A stretch of DNA of 6,934 nucleotides from Candidatus Wildermuthbacteria bacterium GWA2_46_15 (GTDB lineage: Bacteria > Patescibacteriota > Minisyncoccia > Minisyncoccales > GWA2-46-15), in assembly GCA_001823105.1 (NCBI GenBank), contig MHTO01000009.1, positions 1 through 6,934 on the forward strand, read 5' to 3'. The notes beneath the pieces were generated by a model. It worked only from the letters and a program-made list of their open reading frames with translations, ran no database searches and was not told where the DNA came from. Position 1 is the stretch's first letter. Every line of letters begins with the position of its first letter. The position numbers and the translations under genes are program-made. Below, one piece after another: positions 5,899 through 6,934 of this stretch.

Positions 5899-6934
5899 CT
5901 AAGGTTTCCTTATCTTCGGTCCTTCGGGCGCGTCTTCGATTCGCCAACCCAAACCCTCAACCTCTTTTCTGACTTCATCGGCGGCCAGCCACTGCTTTGC
6001 TTTTCTTAACCATTCTCTTTCTTTAACCAGTTTTTTCACCGCCGCCGGCGCCTCCAAAATTGCGGGAGGTCGGACCTCCCACAATTTCAGGCCGAAAACT
6101 TGATCAAAATCAATTAAGAGTTGATATTTCTCCCTCGAGCTCAAGTCTTTGTCTTTCAGCATCGGCCAGGTCAGGGCCAGGGCCGAGGCGACGCCGAGAT
6201 CCTGAGCTAAGGTCTCGATAAACTTATTTTGGTATTTCTTGAAGCCTTGGCTTTGAGGCTGCGACTTGGTTCGGGAACTTTGTTTTTTTAATTCGATGGT
6301 TTTCTCGTAAAGATTGTCCAGGGCTTTCTGCGAGGCCATCAGACCCTTCCAGGTAAAATTAAGACCTTGGCGATAATGAGAGGTCAAGACGAGATAGCGC
6401 AGGGCCAGGGGATTGAAGCCCTTGGCCAAGAGGTCCTGGGCCGTGAGCATGTTGCCGGTACTCTTAGCCATCTTTTCGCCTTCAATGACCAGCCAGTCAT
6501 TGTGCAACCAGTAATTGGCGGTTTGTCTTCCGAAAGCGCCGAAAGCCTGAGCGATCTCGTTGGTGTGGTGAACCGGAACGTGCTCCTTGCCGCCGGTGTG
6601 AATGTCGAATCTTTGACCTAAGTATTTGGTCGACATGGCCGTGCACTCGATGTGCCAACCCGGAAAGCCGACTCCCCAGGGGCTATCCCATTTCATGATG
6701 TGCTCCGGTTGGTTGGTTACCCAGAGCAAAAAATCCCAGGGTTTCTTTTTCTCCGGGTCCACCTCGACGCGATGGCCGCTAAACTGCTTCTTTAAATTAA
6801 GCCTTGCGAATTGGGCGTAGCCCGGAAACTTGGCGGTATCGAAAACCAGGCCGGTCTTGGTCCGGTAAACAAACCCGTTCTTCTCAATCTTCTTGATAAG
6901 CTTTATTTGTTCTTTGATATGGTCGGTGGCCCGG
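5899..6934 (-). CDS. cysS: Cysteinyl-tRNA synthetase, C-terminal three quarters (5' end outside window)
   Basis: Class I synthetase that charges tRNA-Cys with cysteine. The frame stays open to the window edge, giving 344 residues; spacing against E. coli CysRS implies about 110 N-terminal residues, including the HIGH motif and the first zinc Cys, lie outside. An internal GTG at 6762 is not the start. Visible: RATDHI at the beginning, WDSPWG (82-87), PGWHIEC (91-97), TGGKEHVPVHHTNEIAQ (113-129) and KMAKSTGN (154-161). The remaining zinc ligands are C97, H122 and E126, with the same spacing as in E. coli (209, 234, 238). The signature loop is KMAKS instead of KMSKS. The C-terminal anticodon-recognition part ends GWRIEDAPEGPKIRKP. 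A palindromic DNA element encodes residues around KLWEVRPPAIL (283-293), a region that normally varies in length. Confidence 0.97.
   Translation of the reverse strand, partial: RATDHIKEQIKLIKKIEKNGFVYRTKTGLVFDTAKFPGYAQFARLNLKKQFSGHRVEVDPEKKKPWDFLLWVTNQPEHIMKWDSPWGVGFPGWHIECTAMSTKYLGQRFDIHTGGKEHVPVHHTNEIAQAFGAFGRQTANYWLHNDWLVIEGEKMAKSTGNMLTAQDLLAKGFNPLALRYLVLTSHYRQGLNFTWKGLMASQKALDNLYEKTIELKKQSSRTKSQPQSQGFKKYQNKFIETLAQDLGVASALALTWPMLKDKDLSSREKYQLLIDFDQVFGLKLWEVRPPAILEAPAAVKKLVKEREWLRKAKQWLAADEVRKEVEGLGWRIEDAPEGPKIRKP
6057..6087. repeat. 31-bp palindrome inside the cysS reading frame
   Basis: The left arm (6057-6071) and right arm (6073-6087), each 15 nt, are reverse complements around a single G (6072), except that C6063 faces A6081. 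In the cysS mRNA (minus strand) that mismatch becomes a G-U pair, so the RNA arms are complementary throughout. The core is GGGAGGTCGGACCTCCC (6064-6080). It encodes KLWEVRPPAIL between the fairly conserved FDQVFGL and the C-terminal helix APAAVKKLVKERE. Such symmetry is not expected from coding constraint and resembles palindromic elements inserted in frame in genes of other bacteria. Confidence 0.9.

Overview
The window is a bacterial chromosome segment with seven housekeeping or transport genes and one orphan small gene, packed tightly in two opposing blocks. The proteins look like those of Patescibacteria / Candidate Phyla Radiation lineages. Supporting hints are compact genes, very short intergenic gaps, almost no Shine-Dalgarno sites, a KMAKS-type cysteinyl-tRNA synthetase and small palindromic repeats. 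This placement is an inference from style; no marker here proves it. TGA ends the first gene and does not interrupt any of the others, so the UGA=Gly code of Gracilibacteria/Absconditabacteria is not indicated.

Plus strand, positions 2-3399: the C-terminal part of an APC-superfamily amino acid permease (start outside the window); a repeat-filled gap; a CaCA-family cation exchanger with altered ion-site residues; rmuC; and rplU (ribosomal protein L21), 2 bp after rmuC. rplU is not followed by its usual partner rpmA. Its stop codon overlaps that of the convergent recR within one CTAG tetranucleotide.

Minus strand, positions 6934-3396, in transcription order: cysS (N-terminus outside the window), a 101-aa protein of unknown function with its own promoter, strong Shine-Dalgarno site and hairpin terminator, then dnaB and recR abutting with no gap. 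The dnaB promoter candidate would give a nearly leaderless mRNA.

Functionally, rmuC, recR and dnaB form a DNA replication and repair group; rplU and cysS serve translation; the two membrane proteins handle solute and cation traffic. No mobile element, CRISPR array, tRNA or rRNA was seen.

The observations most worth following up are a near-perfect 31-bp palindrome inside the cysS reading frame (possibly an inserted palindromic element), a 7-bp-unit repeat arranged as inverted arms between the two transporter genes, the self-contained orphan gene, and the unusual ion-binding residues of the exchanger.
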